Positions 47,700-58,988 of a stretch of 64,000 bases of DNA are shown here, piece by piece. The stretch's first letter is position 1, and each line of letters starts with the position of its first letter. The DNA is taken from the NCBI RefSeq assembly GCF_013248975.1, contig NZ_JABRWH010000001.1:124001-188000 (forward strand). The letters are read 5' to 3'. The position numbers and the translations under genes are program-made. This DNA comes from Neobacillus endophyticus (GTDB taxonomy: Bacteria > Bacillota > Bacilli > Bacillales > Cytobacillaceae). Under the pieces are notes generated by a model. That model saw only the letters and a program-made list of their open reading frames with translations, was not told the origin of the DNA and did no database searches.

Positions 47700-50057
47700 T
47701 TATTTAAATTCGACGACAGTAACGCCGGTTCCACCTTCACCTGCATCCCCAAAACGAATGTTTTTTACTTGACGATGATTCCTTAAATACTCCTGTACTC
47801 CCTGTCTTAATGCGCCTGTTCCTTTCCCATGGATAATGGAAACACGTGGATAATTGGCTAGCAGGGCATCATCTATATATTTTTCTACTTTAATCAGTGC
47901 GTCCTCATAACGTTCCCCACGCAAATCAAGTTCTAATTTCACATCGGCGTCTCTGCCCTTCACAATCGCAAGAGGCTTCGTATCTAATTGCTTTGGCGTA
48001 CTAATGTACTCCATATCTTTTTCTTTGACTTTCATTTTTAAAATGCCGATTTGGACCTGCCATTCATTTTCTGAAACTTTGTCCACTAGCGTTCCTTTTT
48101 GATCAAATGTTAGAACCTTTACTTCATCCCCAGGGCGAAACATATGTTTTTTTGCTTTTTTTGCTGCTAGTATCTGCGTTTTCTTAATTTCCGGTGCCGC
48201 AGTTTCCAGACGCCTTTTCGCATCAATTAATTCATGTTCTTTAATTTCGGCATGTTTTTCGGTTCTCATTTTACGGAGATCACGAATAACCTGTTCTGCC
48301 TCTTTTTTCGCGTCATCTACGATCGTTTCTGCTTCTTCTGCCGCTTTTTCCAGCATAGAATCCTTTTTCTCGTAAAATTCAATCATTTGCTTTTGCATGT
48401 CTTGATGTAACTTTTCAGCCTGTTTTAAGTAATCACGAGCTTCCAGCATTTCCATTTCCGCCTGCCTCTTACTTTCCTCCAATGAAGCAATCATCTTATC
48501 AATTTGATTCGTATCTTCACTGACGTGGGAACGGGCAGACTGAATGACTCTTTCATTTAATCCGAGCCGTTTCGAAATTTCAAATGCATTACTCCGGCCA
48601 GGAACGCCTAACAAAAGTTTATATGTTGGACTAAGTGTCTCTACATCAAACTCCACACTGGCATTCAATACGCCTTCGCGATTATAGCCATAGGCTTTAA
48701 GTTCAGGATAATGAGTCGTGGCGACAACTCTTGCTCCCCTCTGGTGTACCTCATCCAGAATGGATATCGCCAATGCCGCTCCTTCCTGTGGATCTGTACC
48801 AGCACCAAGCTCATCAAACAGCACAAGACTGTTAAAATCAACCCGCCGTAGAATTTCTACAATATTTACCATATGAGAAGAAAATGTACTTAAGCTCTGT
48901 TCAATCGATTGTTCGTCACCAATATCAGCATATACTGCTTCAAACACAGCCAACTCAGAACCTTCTTGAGCCGGAATCCGCAATCCAGCCTGTGCCATTA
49001 AAGAACATAAGCCAAGTGTTTTTAATGTAACCGTCTTTCCTCCGGTATTTGGACCTGTGATCACAATCGTCGTAAAATCATTACCAAGAATGATATCATT
49101 GGCCACTACTTCATTAATCGGAATTAACGGATGTCTTGCTTTGTATAAAGTAATTCTTCCTTCATTATTCATTTTCGGCATCGTGGCTTTCATTTGTTTT
49201 CCATATCTTGCCTTCGCAAAAATAAAGTCCAGATTTGCCAAAACTTTAACGATCACATGTAATTCACTTTCTTGCTCTGCTACTTTTGCAGAGAGCTCTG
49301 TCAGAATACGCTCAATTTCCATCTGTTCCTTCACACGGATATCCTGGAGCTGATTGTTTAGCTGAACGATCGCCTGCGGTTCAATAAACAAAGTCTGTCC
49401 TGAAGCACTTTGATCATGAATGATACCTCCATAGTGACCCCTGTACTCCTGCTTGACAGGGATAACGAAGCGGTCATTACGAATGGTAATAATCGCGTCA
49501 GATAGCATTTTTTGCGCACTTGATGAACGGATCATGCTTTCTAATTTTTCACGAACCCTCGCTTCACTTGAACGAAGCTGGTGCCGTAATGATTTTAGCA
49601 ATTCACTTGCCCCGTCCAAAACCTCGCCATTTTCATCTATCGCCTGTCTAATTGTTTGTTCGAGATTGGTTAACGGAATTATTTGCTCCACCTGTTCCAG
49701 TAAAATCGGAATTTCTGCCCGCTCTTCAGCAATTTCCTCTATAAACCGCTTCATTTGACGACTTGCACGAATTGTACTGGCAGTTTGCACCAGCTCCAAA
49801 GGACTTAAAACACCGCCAATAACTGATCGTTTCACGTGTGGACGGATATCATGAATTCCTGAGAGTGGGACATTTCCTTTAATTCGAATGACTGTTGATG
49901 CCTCATCTGTTTCAGATTGTAGTTTCATGACTTCTTCAAAATCTGATGATGGCACGAGGTTTTTTATTTTATCTTTTCCAAGGGAAGAGGCAGCAAATTC
50001 GAAAAGCTGCTCTCTTACCTTTGTGAATTCCAATACTTTTAAAACTCTATCTTGCAT
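47700..50057 (-). CDS. mutS2: MutS2, ribosome-collision/recombination ATPase with Smr domain
   Basis: Has the MutS core ATPase with [14 protein letters not shown] (about residue 333) and [14 protein letters not shown] (about 410), a long coiled coil (about 510-625) and a C-terminal Smr nuclease domain ([26 protein letters not shown], 710-785). It lacks the mismatch-recognition part of MutS. Known family roles are to suppress homologous recombination and to split stalled, collided ribosomes. The length of 785 matches B. subtilis. Confidence 0.96.
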   Translation of the reverse strand: MQDRVLKVLEFTKVREQLFEFAASSLGKDKIKNLVPSSDFEEVMKLQSETDEASTVIRIKGNVPLSGIHDIRPHVKRSVIGGVLSPLELVQTASTIRASRQMKRFIEEIAEERAEIPILLEQVEQIIPLTNLEQTIRQAIDENGEVLDGASELLKSLRHQLRSSEARVREKLESMIRSSSAQKMLSDAIITIRNDRFVIPVKQEYRGHYGGIIHDQSASGQTLFIEPQAIVQLNNQLQDIRVKEQMEIERILTELSAKVAEQESELHVIVKVLANLDFIFAKARYGKQMKATMPKMNNEGRITLYKARHPLIPINEVVANDIILGNDFTTIVITGPNTGGKTVTLKTLGLCSLMAQAGLRIPAQEGSELAVFEAVYADIGDEQSIEQSLSTFSSHMVNIVEILRRVDFNSLVLFDELGAGTDPQEGAALAISILDEVHQRGARVVATTHYPELKAYGYNREGVLNASVEFDVETLSPTYKLLLGVPGRSNAFEISKRLGLNERVIQSARSHVSEDTNQIDKMIASLEESKRQAEMEMLEARDYLKQAEKLHQDMQKQMIEFYEKKDSMLEKAAEEAETIVDDAKKEAEQVIRDLRKMRTEKHAEIKEHELIDAKRRLETAAPEIKKTQILAAKKAKKHMFRPGDEVKVLTFDQKGTLVDKVSENEWQVQIGILKMKVKEKDMEYISTPKQLDTKPLAIVKGRDADVKLELDLRGERYEDALIKVEKYIDDALLANYPRVSIIHGKGTGALRQGVQEYLRNHRQVKNIRFGDAGEGGTGVTVVEFK

Positions 50058-50071
50058 GGAGAAAATCCTCC

Positions 50072-51793
50072 TTATGTTGTTCGATTATGTAGAAATTGAA
50101 GCAGCTCTTCCTTATCAAGGGCGTTCAAGACGGATGTTTTTTTAATCCATCCTTTTCTTGCCGCTGCCACGCCGATTTCCATATGTTTTAACGTATCCAC
50201 CATATGAGCATCCGTGTTGATTAATATTTTAACTCCTGCCGCCTGTGCTTTTCGTAAGGAATCTGCTTTTAAGTCAAGGCGGTTAGGATTAGCGTTTAAC
50301 TCCAAGGCGGTATTCGTTTCTTTTGCTAATTGAATTAATAGATCAATGTCAATATCATAGCCTTCACGACGGCCGATTTTCCTACCGGTTGGATGGGCAA
50401 TCAAATCAACGTGGGCATTCGTTAACGCTGTTTTCAAACGCTCCATGATGATTTCCCGCGGCTGGGAAAAAGCTGAGTGGATGGAGGCGATGACAAAGTC
50501 CATTTCCGCGAGCAACTCATCATCATAATCAAGCGTGGCATCTGGCAAAATATCCATTTCCACCCCGGACAAAATGAGAAAATCATCATATTTTTCATTT
50601 AGTTTTTTTATTTCCTCCCGCTGATTGAGGAGTCGTTCCCGTGTAAGTCCATTCGCTACCTTTAAGTACTGTGAATGATCAGTAATGGCCATATATTGAT
50701 ATCCGCGGGCCCGGCAGGCCTCTGCCATTTCTTCTATAGACTGGGCACCATCACTCCAGGTTGAGTGCATATGGAGGTCCCCTTTAATATCTGACAGCTC
50801 AATTAATTCCTCTGAAGCTGAAAATGTATCCACTTCTTTTCCATCTTCTCTAATCTCAGGCGGAATAAATGGTAAATCAAAATGTTTAAAAAACTCTTCC
50901 TCTGAATGAAAGGTTAAAATTTCTCCAGTCTCAAGGTTTTCCACACCATACTCACTAATTTTTTCCCCGCGTTCCTTGGCAAGCTGCCGCATCCGCACAT
51001 TGTGTTCCTTCGAACCTGTGAAATGATGAAGTGTCGTAATAAATTCCTCTGGTTTTACCAAGCGAAAATCGACGGAAATATCATAATCAAATGCAAATAT
51101 AATGGAAACTTTCGTTTCACCAGCACCGATGACTTCTTTTATATCAGGCCATTTTAGCAGCTGTGCTCTTACTGTTTCCGTATCATTTGTCGCAATGATA
51201 AAATCAAGATCCTTAATTGTTTCCCGGAGCCTTCTTAAGCTTCCTGCACGTGAAAATCGAATGATGGCCGGAATCTCAGCAAGTTTTTTTTCTATCATTT
51301 CAGCGATTGGCAGCATATAAGCGACAGACAGACGTTCTGGGCGGGAACCCGCATCCGCAATAGCGCTTAATATTTTTCCCTCTGTTTTTTTACCAAATCC
51401 GGCAAGAGTTTGAACCCGCCCTGCCTCACAGGCTTCCTTTAAACTGGAGACATCTGAAACCCCAAGCTCCTGATAAAGCTTGGCAATTTTCTTTCCTCCA
51501 AGGCCTGGAAGCTGTAATAACGGAATTAATCCGGAAGGGACTTCTTTCTTCAGCTCTGTCAGCACAGGGGAAAATCCTTCTTTTATGTATTCTTCAATAA
51601 CTGCCGCAGTTCCCTTGCCAATCCCTGCAATCGCTGTAAAATCTTCTATTTCTTCAAGGGATCTTTGATCTGCTTCCAGTGCAGCAGCAGCCTTACGGAA
51701 AGCGGAAATCTTAAACGTATTTTCCCCTTTTAATTCCATATATGTTGCAATCATTTCCAAGTGTCTAATGATTTCTTTTTTATTTCTACCCAT
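50072..51793 (-). CDS. polX: family X DNA polymerase with PHP domain
   Basis: A repair polymerase acting on short gaps. The N-terminal Pol-beta-like part has helix-hairpin-helix segments ([36 protein letters not shown]) and the nucleotidyltransferase acidic residues in [15 protein letters not shown] and ISVDFRLV. The C-terminal PHP nuclease starts at [14 protein letters not shown] (about residue 337). The length of 573 is close to the 570 of B. subtilis. It follows cvpA and precedes mutS2 by 14 bases. Confidence 0.95.
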   Translation of the reverse strand: MGRNKKEIIRHLEMIATYMELKGENTFKISAFRKAAAALEADQRSLEEIEDFTAIAGIGKGTAAVIEEYIKEGFSPVLTELKKEVPSGLIPLLQLPGLGGKKIAKLYQELGVSDVSSLKEACEAGRVQTLAGFGKKTEGKILSAIADAGSRPERLSVAYMLPIAEMIEKKLAEIPAIIRFSRAGSLRRLRETIKDLDFIIATNDTETVRAQLLKWPDIKEVIGAGETKVSIIFAFDYDISVDFRLVKPEEFITTLHHFTGSKEHNVRMRQLAKERGEKISEYGVENLETGEILTFHSEEEFFKHFDLPFIPPEIREDGKEVDTFSASEELIELSDIKGDLHMHSTWSDGAQSIEEMAEACRARGYQYMAITDHSQYLKVANGLTRERLLNQREEIKKLNEKYDDFLILSGVEMDILPDATLDYDDELLAEMDFVIASIHSAFSQPREIIMERLKTALTNAHVDLIAHPTGRKIGRREGYDIDIDLLIQLAKETNTALELNANPNRLDLKADSLRKAQAAGVKILINTDAHMVDTLKHMEIGVAAARKGWIKKTSVLNALDKEELLQFLHNRTT

Positions 51794-51857
51794 TCATTTT
51801 CACCTGCCCCATTTAAATCGCATCTTTATCATACCCTTTAATAGAAAAACTTCTCCG

Positions 51858-52412
51858 CTACAGAGAAGTTGACGCAGCTGTATGTTCAATCCACCAGCCC
51901 TTGATCTGCTGGGAAAAAATTGGGGTATAATTTACAATCGCTTTGGCCATAAAGGAATGGTCCAACTGTGTTTGAAAAATTTCTATTGGAACTAGGGCAC
52001 CAATATATAATAAAATAAAGATAATTAAATAGACTTCAAGGAAGCCTAGTATGCCGCCTGCCCATATATTTAAGATTCTTAAAATGGGCAAGTTTGCAAT
52101 AAAGTCAAGCATGGAGCCAACAATTTGCAATAATATTTTGACGGCGAAGAAAATAATAGCAAAGGCAATCGCCCGATAGAAAGCTGTTTCCATATTACTC
52201 GATTCAGTTAGTATTTTCAGCATAGAATTATTGCCGAAATTCGGATAGGGAATCCATAACGTTAATTTCGGTGCCAGCTGCCCATAATATAAATAGGCGA
52301 CCACATATGCAATAATAAAACCTGTTAAATGGATCAGCTGCAGGATAAATCCCCTTCTCAGGCCAACAAAAAATCCAATAATCAAAATTAAAATAATGGC
52401 TAAATCCAGCAT
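51858..52412 (-). CDS. yshB: CvpA-family membrane protein YshB
   Basis: Four to five hydrophobic segments in 184 residues, opening with MLDLAIILILIIGFFVGLRRGFI. This start is the signature of colicin V production-like proteins. The function in bacilli is unknown. It is six bases after zapA. Confidence 0.9.
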   Translation of the reverse strand: MLDLAIILILIIGFFVGLRRGFILQLIHLTGFIIAYVVAYLYYGQLAPKLTLWIPYPNFGNNSMLKILTESSNMETAFYRAIAFAIIFFAVKILLQIVGSMLDFIANLPILRILNIWAGGILGFLEVYLIIFILLYIGALVPIEIFQTQLDHSFMAKAIVNYTPIFSQQIKGWWIEHTAASTSL

Positions 52413-52418
52413 GTCTTT

Positions 52419-52679
52419 TTATTCCTTTTCCTTTAGTTGTTCTATTTGCAGCCGTTCCAGCAGATCCTTCATTTTAAGATAATCATTGACGGCGTTTACT
52501 GCTGTTAAAACGGCGAGTTTATTAACATCTAAGCCTGGATTCCTGGAACTGATTTCGCGCATTTTATTGTCAACCAGTGAGGCTACATGCCGAATATGAC
52601 TGGAACTTTCCGTACCTAGAATCACATATTGCTGCCCGTATATTTCAACGGTTATTCTATTTTTCTGTGTATTTGACAA
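52419..52679 (-). CDS. zapA: cell division protein ZapA (TTG start)
   Basis: Bundles FtsZ filaments at the division site. The 86-residue chain has the N-terminal globular part ([16 protein letters not shown]) and a C-terminal coiled coil, with the conserved [16 protein letters not shown] between. The start is TTG at 52679 with AAAGGGG eight bases before; the frame-opening TTG at 52697 lies before that site. Confidence 0.93.
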   Translation of the reverse strand: MSNTQKNRITVEIYGQQYVILGTESSSHIRHVASLVDNKMREISSRNPGLDVNKLAVLTAVNAVNDYLKMKDLLERLQIEQLKEKE

Positions 52680-52790
52680 TGTTAATGCCCCTTTCAAAGA
52701 ATCCTACTCTATATCATAACACGAACATATAGTAGTGGAAAAGTTAAACCAATTATAAGAAGAAATTTGTAGAAATGTGGTGCTTTTATT

Positions 52791-53747
52791 TTGGGAAATG
52801 TTGTTTTAGTTTGTGATCAGAATAAAATTTTAAAAATGAGAGACTATTATGGGAAATACTTGGTTGAGAAAACACCGCCAAGCAGTGTTTTTGCTGCAAA
52901 AACACCATCTTGTATGATTACAGCCTACCAATCAGGCAAAGTTCTATTTCAAGGGAACGCCTGTGAAACGGAAGCCAGCAAATGGGGAGCCGCTGATGCC
53001 CCCAATTCTCCTGCCAAAAAAAACTCTACATCCACAAATAAATCGGCAAAAAACAGCGGCCTGCCAGCTGAAATCAGCAAGCTCTCTGTCATTGGGTCCG
53101 ATGAAGTGGGGACAGGTGATTTTTTCGGTCCAATTACCGTTGTTGCTGCCTATGTAAAAAAAGACCAGATTCCTCTTTTAAAAGAACTGGGTGTGCGCGA
53201 TTCAAAGGATTTAGGAGATGAAAAAATTATAGAGATCGCTAAAGTGATCAAAGACGTGGTTCCTTTCAGCCTGATGACATTGAAAAACGAAAAATATAAT
53301 CAAGTACAGCAGCAAGGCATGTCACAAGGAAAAATGAAAGCCCTCCTTCATAATCAGGCCATTTTAAAAGTACTTAATAAAATATCTCCTGAAAAACCGG
53401 ATGCCATCCTTATTGATCAATTTGTCCAGGCAAGTACATACTACCAACACTTAAAAGGCCAAAAATCCATTGCCAAGGATGATGTTTTTTTCAGTACGAA
53501 GGCAGAAGGTATTCATCTTGCAGTTGCAGCCGCCAGCATTCTTGCCCGTTATGCGTTTATTCAATACATGGATAAACTGAGTGAAGAGGCAGGTTTTGTG
53601 ATTCCAAAAGGTGCAGGTGCAAAGGTTGATGAAGCAGCTGCCAAGCTCATTCTGAAAAAAGGCCGCTCATGCCTCCCATCCTTTGTGAAGCTGCATTTCG
53701 CCAATACGGACAAAGCATTGGCCCTAGTTAATAAAAAGAGGAACTGA
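52791..53747 (+). CDS. rnhC: ribonuclease HIII
   Basis: Removes RNA from RNA-DNA hybrids. An N-terminal TBP-like substrate domain (ITAYQSGKVLFQGNACETEASKW) is followed by the RNase H fold with GSDEVGTGDFFGPITV (catalytic Asp and Glu near residue 103), KELGVRDSKDL and FFSTKAEGIHLAVAAAS. An in-frame stop lies upstream and the only near start is TTG at 52791, with a weak GTGGTG site. It is the one + strand gene of this part and is divergent from zapA. Confidence 0.94.
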   Translation: MGNVVLVCDQNKILKMRDYYGKYLVEKTPPSSVFAAKTPSCMITAYQSGKVLFQGNACETEASKWGAADAPNSPAKKNSTSTNKSAKNSGLPAEISKLSVIGSDEVGTGDFFGPITVVAAYVKKDQIPLLKELGVRDSKDLGDEKIIEIAKVIKDVVPFSLMTLKNEKYNQVQQQGMSQGKMKALLHNQAILKVLNKISPEKPDAILIDQFVQASTYYQHLKGQKSIAKDDVFFSTKAEGIHLAVAAASILARYAFIQYMDKLSEEAGFVIPKGAGAKVDEAAAKLILKKGRSCLPSFVKLHFANTDKALALVNKKRN

Positions 53748-53771
53748 GTAAATACTCAGTTCCTTCTTTTT
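53739..53771. terminator. terminator between rnhC and pheT
   Basis: AGGAACTGAGT and ACTCAGTTCCT pair perfectly over 11 bases around AAAT, followed by TCTTTTTT on the + strand. The left arm overlaps the rnhC stop. Confidence 0.92.
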
Positions 53772-53781
53772 TCTAACATGA

Positions 53782-56196
53782 CTATCCTCTTAATACTGCT
53801 CCAGCCTTGTCTTTCAAAGCCTCAAGCACACGTTCATGAACCTTCGTTACCTCTTCATCCGTCAAAGTTCGTTCAGGATCCACATACTTCAACGTGAACG
53901 CAATCGATTTCTTTCCTTCCTCCATCTTATCGCCTTCATATAAATCAAAAACATAGGCTTCTTTAAGTAACGGTGCACCAGTCGTTAAAATAACTTCTTT
54001 CAAGGTGCCTGACACCGTTTCTTTGTTTACCACGAGGGCAATGTCCCTTGTGATGGATGGGTAGCGCGGGATGGCTTGATATCTCAATGGTTCTGCGCTT
54101 TCATCAAGCAAAGCTTTTAAAGATAGGTCGAATACATAGGTGTCTTTCAGGTCATGGTCTTTTTGAATGCTTGGATGAACTTGCCCAACGAAGCCGATCT
54201 TCTCTCCCTTTAACCGAATTTCAGCGGTGCGTCCTGGATGCATACCTTCCACTTGTGCTTGAACGTATTCCACACGATCGCTAAGTCCAAGTTTCGCGAA
54301 CATTCCTTCTAAAATCCCTTTTAAAACAAAGAAGTCAACCGGTTTCTTTTCTCCTTGCCATAAATGGCTGTGCCAAAGTCCGGTAATCGCTCCAGCCACA
54401 TGTTCTTCCTCGGTTGGCAATGCATCTTTACCGTTCGATAAAAAGACGTTACCTGTTTCATAGACCGCTAAGCTGTCATTTTGGCGGGCACTATTATATT
54501 TTAATACCTCCAATAGCTGCGGCAAGATACTTAAGCGCAGGACGCTTCTGTCTTCACTCATTGGCATGGCCAAACGAATCGCTTCACGGATTTCAAGTGC
54601 AAATTGCGCTGCCTTTTCCTCACTCGTTAATGAGTAGGTTACTGCCTGATATAAGCCAGCCCCCTCAAGATAGGCACGGACAACCCGGCGTTTCTTTTGA
54701 TAGTCTGACAATTTTCCTGGTGTAGCCGAACCAATCGGCAAGGTTTTTGGAATGTTATCATAGCCGTATAAACGAGCAACTTCTTCAATTAAATCTTCTT
54801 CAATTTTGATATCGCCGCGGCGTGTTGGAGCTGTCACAGTAATCGTGTCTTTCTCTACAACGGAATCAAATTGCAAACGATCGAAAATGTCTTTTACACC
54901 ATTCATGCTTAGCTCAGTGCCAAGAACACGATTGATTTTCTCAAGCGTAATGGAGACAACTGCCGGCTCGATTGAAAGTGTGTCAATTTCAGCAGCTCCT
55001 TCGAGCACTTCTCCGCCTGCATATTTCTCTATTAAATAGGCTGCACGTTCACCTGCTGCACGGACCCGTTTTGGGTCAACTCCTTTTTCAAAGCGGGCAC
55101 TCGCTTCACTTCTTAAGCCATGATCCTTTGAAGCTTTTCTGACTGTTAAGCCATTAAAATAAGCAGCTTCTAGTAACACGGTCGTAGTATCGGATGTAAC
55201 CTCTGAATTGGCTCCGCCCATCACACCAGCAAGAGCAACAGGCTCTGTACCATTGGTAATGACAAGATGCTCGGAAGTTAATGTCCGTTCTACATCATCA
55301 AGGGTGACAAATTTCTCGCCATTATGGGCACGGCGAATAAGAATTTCTTTTGATCCTAGACGGTCATAATCAAAGGCGTGCAGCGGCTGACCGTATTCTA
55401 ATAGAACATAATTGGTAATATCGACCACGTTGTTGTGCGGACGGATTCCTGCATTCATTAATCTTGTTTGCATCCAAAGCGGCGAGGGACCAATTTTTAC
55501 ATTTTTAATGATTTTAGCTGAATACAATGGATTATCTTCTTTTGCTTCAATAACAATTTTTACATAATCTGTTGCTTTTTCAGCAATTAGCTCTAGGTCC
55601 GTTTCCGGAAATTTAACCTCTCTGCCAAGAATTGCTGCTACTTCATAAGCAACACCCAGCATACTTAAACAATCTGCGCGGTTTGGTGTTAAACTAAGCT
55701 CAAGCACTTGGTCGTCCCTGTTCAAAAATGCTAGGGCATCAGTACCAACCTCTGCGTCTGCCGGAAAAACAAAGATTCCTTCAGAATACTCCTTTGGTAC
55801 AATCTTTCCTTCCATTCCAAGCTCTTGAAGGGAACAAATCATACCATTGGATTCTTCGCCGCGAAGCTTTGCCTTTTTGATTTTAAAATTGCCTGGTAAA
55901 ACCGCGCCCACCGTAGCTACGGCAACCTTTTGACCTTTCGCAACATTCGGTGCGCCGCATATAATTTGTACCGGCTCTCCTTCACCGAGATCCACAAGGC
56001 ATTTGCTCAATTTATCAGCATTTGGGTGCTGTTCACGTTCAAGGACATGACCTACCACAACCCCTTTAATGCCTTCATTTAAAATGTCTACCCCTTCAAC
56101 TTCGATCCCGCTTTTCGTAATTTTTTCCGCTAGTTCTTCTGCCGTTACTCCAGTTAAATCCACATAATCCTGGAGCCATTTATATGAAACGAACAT
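53782..56196 (-). CDS. pheT: phenylalanyl-tRNA synthetase beta subunit
   Basis: Forms the alpha2-beta2 enzyme with PheS. Domains in order are the tRNA-binding EMAP-like fold ([20 protein letters not shown], about 45-65), B3/B4 editing (about 210-390), B5 (about 405-475), the inactive synthetase core and the C-terminal ferredoxin-fold anticodon domain ([12 protein letters not shown], about 710-804). The length of 804 is normal. A 13-mer repeat copy at 54004-54016 encodes VSGT in the C-terminal domain. Confidence 0.97.
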   Translation of the reverse strand: MFVSYKWLQDYVDLTGVTAEELAEKITKSGIEVEGVDILNEGIKGVVVGHVLEREQHPNADKLSKCLVDLGEGEPVQIICGAPNVAKGQKVAVATVGAVLPGNFKIKKAKLRGEESNGMICSLQELGMEGKIVPKEYSEGIFVFPADAEVGTDALAFLNRDDQVLELSLTPNRADCLSMLGVAYEVAAILGREVKFPETDLELIAEKATDYVKIVIEAKEDNPLYSAKIIKNVKIGPSPLWMQTRLMNAGIRPHNNVVDITNYVLLEYGQPLHAFDYDRLGSKEILIRRAHNGEKFVTLDDVERTLTSEHLVITNGTEPVALAGVMGGANSEVTSDTTTVLLEAAYFNGLTVRKASKDHGLRSEASARFEKGVDPKRVRAAGERAAYLIEKYAGGEVLEGAAEIDTLSIEPAVVSITLEKINRVLGTELSMNGVKDIFDRLQFDSVVEKDTITVTAPTRRGDIKIEEDLIEEVARLYGYDNIPKTLPIGSATPGKLSDYQKKRRVVRAYLEGAGLYQAVTYSLTSEEKAAQFALEIREAIRLAMPMSEDRSVLRLSILPQLLEVLKYNSARQNDSLAVYETGNVFLSNGKDALPTEEEHVAGAITGLWHSHLWQGEKKPVDFFVLKGILEGMFAKLGLSDRVEYVQAQVEGMHPGRTAEIRLKGEKIGFVGQVHPSIQKDHDLKDTYVFDLSLKALLDESAEPLRYQAIPRYPSITRDIALVVNKETVSGTLKEVILTTGAPLLKEAYVFDLYEGDKMEEGKKSIAFTLKYVDPERTLTDEEVTKVHERVLEALKDKAGAVLRG
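54004..54016. repeat. 13-mer GGTGTCAGGCACC (minus orientation) inside pheT
   Basis: An exact copy, in frame encoding VSGT of [11 protein letters not shown]. It is the same phase as in rdgB. Confidence 0.85.
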
Positions 56197-56218
56197 GTCG
56201 TCATCCTCCTTTTATTAT

Positions 56219-56380
56219 CGAGCTCCAGCGCCTAGCCCCTCTCTGGTCTAGCCGCCCCCTCCGGATGGATGGTCCATCCTCCGGAGGCCGTCTTAAGCTT
56301 GGCTACAGAAAGGGAGACGAATCGTCGCTTCGCCTGCGATAATTCTCCCTATATCGCGGCTGATCAAGGCGCTATTTGCT
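56219..56380. repeat. compound palindromic repeat between pheS and pheT
   Basis: About 160 bases begin with AGCTCCAGCGCCTAGCCCCT and end with GGCTGATCAAGGCGCT, so AGCGCC and GGCGCT close a large stem. Inside are GGATGGA-TGG-TCCATCC within CTCCGG/CCGGAG, and AGGGAGA/TTCTCCCT with ATCG/CGAT. From memory, similar repeats between genes are common in Bacillus relatives. It fills the gap between two genes whose products form one complex. Confidence 0.75.
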
Positions 56381-56387
56381 TTTATGA

Positions 56388-57425
56388 TTACTCATGTTTA
56401 GCGAATTGTTTTATGAACCTGACATCATCTGTATAGAAATGACGAATATCATCGACACCATACTTTAGCATGGCAATCCGTTCTGGTCCCATTCCAAACG
56501 CAAATCCGGTATATTTCTTTGAATCATATCCAGCCATTTCCAAGACGTTAGGATGAACCATACCAGCACCTAAAATTTCAATCCAGCCAGTTTGCTTACA
56601 AACGCTACAGCCATGGCCGCCGCAAATTTTACAAGAGATATCCATCTCCACTGATGGTTCTGTAAATGGGAAAAAGCTTGGTCTTAATCTGATTTCCCGA
56701 TCTTCTCCAAAAATCTTTTTCGCAAATACTTCTAATGTGCCTTTTAGATCGCTCATTCGGATATTTTCGCCAACCACTAAGCCTTCAATTTGCATAAATT
56801 GGTGTGAATGCGTCGCATCATCATTGTCACGGCGGTACACTTTACCAGGACAAATGATTTTAATTGGACCCTTTTCCTGGTGTTTCTCCATTGTTCTTGC
56901 TTGAACAGGAGATGTATGAGTACGAAGTAATATTTCTTCTGTGATATAGAACGAGTCCTGCATATCTCGTGCCGGATGCCCTTTTGGTAAATTCAATGCT
57001 TCAAAGTTATAATAGTCTTGTTCTACTTCTGGACCTTCAGCAATTTCATAACCCATGCCGATAAATAAATCTTCAATTTCCTCAATAATTTTTGTCAGCG
57101 GATGATGATTACCTACACTGATCGGACGGCCTGGCAATGTCACATCAATGCTTTCTGAAGCTAATTTCTCCTGGACAGCAGCTGCTTCCAATTCTGTTTG
57201 TTTTGCTTCAATTTTAGATGAAATGGCTTCTCTTACTTCGTTTGCGAGAGCCCCCATAATAGGACGCTCCTCAGCTGAAAGCTGCCCCATACCTCTTAAC
57301 ACTTCCGTAATCGGGCCTTTTTTGCCTAAATAAGCAACACGAATGTCATTCAATTCTTTTAAGCTTGAAGACTGTTCGACTTGTTGAATCGCCTGTGCTT
57401 GCAATTCCTTTAATCTTTCTTGCAT
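56388..57425 (-). CDS. pheS: phenylalanyl-tRNA synthetase alpha subunit
   Basis: The catalytic subunit of class II PheRS. It has an N-terminal coiled coil (residues 1-85) and motif 2 and 3 regions ([25 protein letters not shown] and [17 protein letters not shown]). A Cys-rich loop [17 protein letters not shown] lies near residue 265. The length of 345 is normal. GGAGGAA precedes the ATG. A T-box with a TTC (Phe) specifier controls it. Confidence 0.97.
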   Translation of the reverse strand: MQERLKELQAQAIQQVEQSSSLKELNDIRVAYLGKKGPITEVLRGMGQLSAEERPIMGALANEVREAISSKIEAKQTELEAAAVQEKLASESIDVTLPGRPISVGNHHPLTKIIEEIEDLFIGMGYEIAEGPEVEQDYYNFEALNLPKGHPARDMQDSFYITEEILLRTHTSPVQARTMEKHQEKGPIKIICPGKVYRRDNDDATHSHQFMQIEGLVVGENIRMSDLKGTLEVFAKKIFGEDREIRLRPSFFPFTEPSVEMDISCKICGGHGCSVCKQTGWIEILGAGMVHPNVLEMAGYDSKKYTGFAFGMGPERIAMLKYGVDDIRHFYTDDVRFIKQFAKHE

Positions 57426-57447
57426 GATGATTCCTCCTTCATTTCAT

Positions 57448-57460
57448 GGTGTCAGGCACC
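57448..57460. repeat. 13-mer GGTGTCAGGCACC (+ orientation) before pheS
   Basis: An exact copy between the T-box terminator and the ribosome site of pheS. Confidence 0.85.
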
Positions 57461-57461
57461 A

Positions 57462-57735
57462 AATAAAAAAACCCCATCCCAAAAAGGGACGAGGTTTACA
57501 GTCGCGGTACCACCCTTATAAACACCTATGTATCACATATTGTGTTCACTTCATTCGGATAACGGCTTGTGCCGGTGCATCTTTACAGTTCATTCTTGAA
57601 CTGGTCCCGATGCCAACTCAGGAGGTGAACTTCTCTTGTCGTTACCATAAAGGTGCTTTCAGTCACGGCACCTTCTCCCTATATGGCCTTTTGGCAAGAT
57701 ACTTTTCTCCGTCATTGTTTTTATCATAATCAACA
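57462..57735 (-). promoter_or_regulatory. T-box riboswitch leader of pheST
   Basis: T-box core AAGGGTGGTACCGCG at 57503-57517 and terminator AACCTCGTCCC/GGGATGGGGTT followed by Ts at 57465-57496. In stem I, AGAAG is followed by TTC (57627-57629), the Phe codon, as expected for control by uncharged tRNA-Phe. Confidence 0.94.
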
Positions 57736-57744
57736 TTGTTCATT

Positions 57745-57772
57745 ATTATATAACAAATTTGTTTATTTTCAA
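57745..57772 (-). promoter_or_regulatory. promoter of the pheST T-box leader
   Basis: TTGAAA and TATAAT are 16 bases apart on the minus strand, directly upstream of the T-box leader. Confidence 0.8.
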
Positions 57773-57784
57773 ACCTGTTTGCGC

Positions 57785-58540
57785 CTATTTTTTCAAATAA
57801 TATAAAAGAATGCCTGTTGCAACGGCTACGTTCAGCGATTCGCTTTTTCCAAATATAGGGATGTATAGGTTAGCTGTGGTTTTTCTAAGCAGTTCATTGC
57901 TAACACCATTTCCCTCGTTCCCTACGATTAAAGCAAAAGAATCCTCAGAAAGAATCTCAGTGTAGACAGAGGCGCCTTCCAGTGCGGTTCCGTACACAGG
58001 AATGTTTTTTTCCGCCAGCTTGGCTGTCCACTCCGACAAATCCCCATTTACGATAGGGAGATGAAAATGGCTTCCTTGTGCCGATCTCAACACTTTTGAA
58101 TTATATATATCTACACTGCCGCGGCCCACAATAACCGCATCCATTCCTGCTGCATCAGCAGTTCGAATCATCGTACCTAGATTACCAGGGTCTTGTACTG
58201 CATCAATAAATAAGTATGTCTTAGCCTCTTGGAGAACTGTTTCCGCTGCAGCTTTACGACAAACAGCGTATATTCCCTGCGGTGCTTCCGTGTCCGATAA
58301 AGAGTTGGAAATCTCCTCAGTCACCATTATCACTGGTGTTGAACCGGCATCCAAGCGCGGCGGTAAACCTGTTTTTTCTGAAACAATAATTTCTACTACC
58401 TGTTCACTTTGTTTAAGAACTTCCTCCACCAAATGAAAACCTTCTACTAAAAACGTGCCTGAGCGGTCCCGTTCTTTTTTTGTTAACAGTTTCTTCCACT
58501 GTTTAACTTGTGGATTTTGCACAGATTGAATGTATTTCAA
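57785..58540 (-). CDS. ysgA: SpoU-family RNA methyltransferase YsgA
   Basis: A 2'-O-ribose methyltransferase of the TrmH/SpoU type. An N-terminal RNA-binding part (NPQVKQWKKLLTKKERDRSGTFLVEGFHLVEEVL) is followed by the knotted SPOUT motifs: DAVQDPGNLGTMIRTADAAG (about 130), ALIVGNEGNGVS (about 210) and IPIFGKSESLNVAVATGILLY at the end. The target base is not known from sequence. It lies between pheST and sspI, as in B. subtilis. Confidence 0.92.
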   Translation of the reverse strand: MKYIQSVQNPQVKQWKKLLTKKERDRSGTFLVEGFHLVEEVLKQSEQVVEIIVSEKTGLPPRLDAGSTPVIMVTEEISNSLSDTEAPQGIYAVCRKAAAETVLQEAKTYLFIDAVQDPGNLGTMIRTADAAGMDAVIVGRGSVDIYNSKVLRSAQGSHFHLPIVNGDLSEWTAKLAEKNIPVYGTALEGASVYTEILSEDSFALIVGNEGNGVSNELLRKTTANLYIPIFGKSESLNVAVATGILLYYLKK

Positions 58541-58642
58541 TGCCTATTCCCCTTTATAAAAACTTTTGATTTTTTCATTATATCTAAAATACATAATAAA
58601 ACCAAAAATTGAAAAGAATAATCACGAAAGGAGTGGGCATTC

Positions 58643-58852
58643 ATGAATTTAAATTTGCGCAATGCAGTTATTCACAATGTTTCCAATAACACGCAAGATC
58701 AATTAGAAGATACGATTGTTGATGCTATCCAAAGCGGGGAGGAAAAAATGCTCCCAGGCCTCGGCGTGTTGTTTGAAGTGATTTGGCAAAATTCATCTGA
58801 ACAAGAAAGAAAAGAACTGCTGCAAACCCTTGAAAATGGATTGAAGCAATAA
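58643..58852 (+). CDS. sspI: small acid-soluble spore protein SspI
   Basis: A 69-residue minor SASP of the forespore. The sequence [21 protein letters not shown] and the acidic middle match the SspI family (about 71 residues in B. subtilis). AAAGGAG precedes the ATG by nine bases. CATAATA at 58592-58598 could be a sigma-G -10, but the -35 is weak. Confidence 0.93.
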   Translation: MNLNLRNAVIHNVSNNTQDQLEDTIVDAIQSGEEKMLPGLGVLFEVIWQNSSEQERKELLQTLENGLKQ

Positions 58853-58864
58853 ATTCCATCCTAG

Positions 58865-58898
58865 GCTGCCAATTTTTTATAAATCGGCGGCTTTTTTA
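58865..58898 (+). terminator. terminator of sspI
   Basis: GCTGCC and GGCGGC pair, with further weak AT pairs inside, followed by TTTTTTATTTTG. Confidence 0.8.
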
Positions 58899-58950
58899 TT
58901 TTGTTATTTACATAACTAGGGGTATTTGCGAATGTATCCTAAAACCGCAA

Positions 58951-58981
58951 ACTAAAAATCCTCGGTTAAAAGCCGAGGATT
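58951..58981 (-). terminator. terminator of ysdC
   Basis: AATCCTCGG and CCGAGGATT pair over nine bases and run into TTTTAGTTT on the minus strand. Confidence 0.88.
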
Positions 58982-58988
58982 AATCCTT

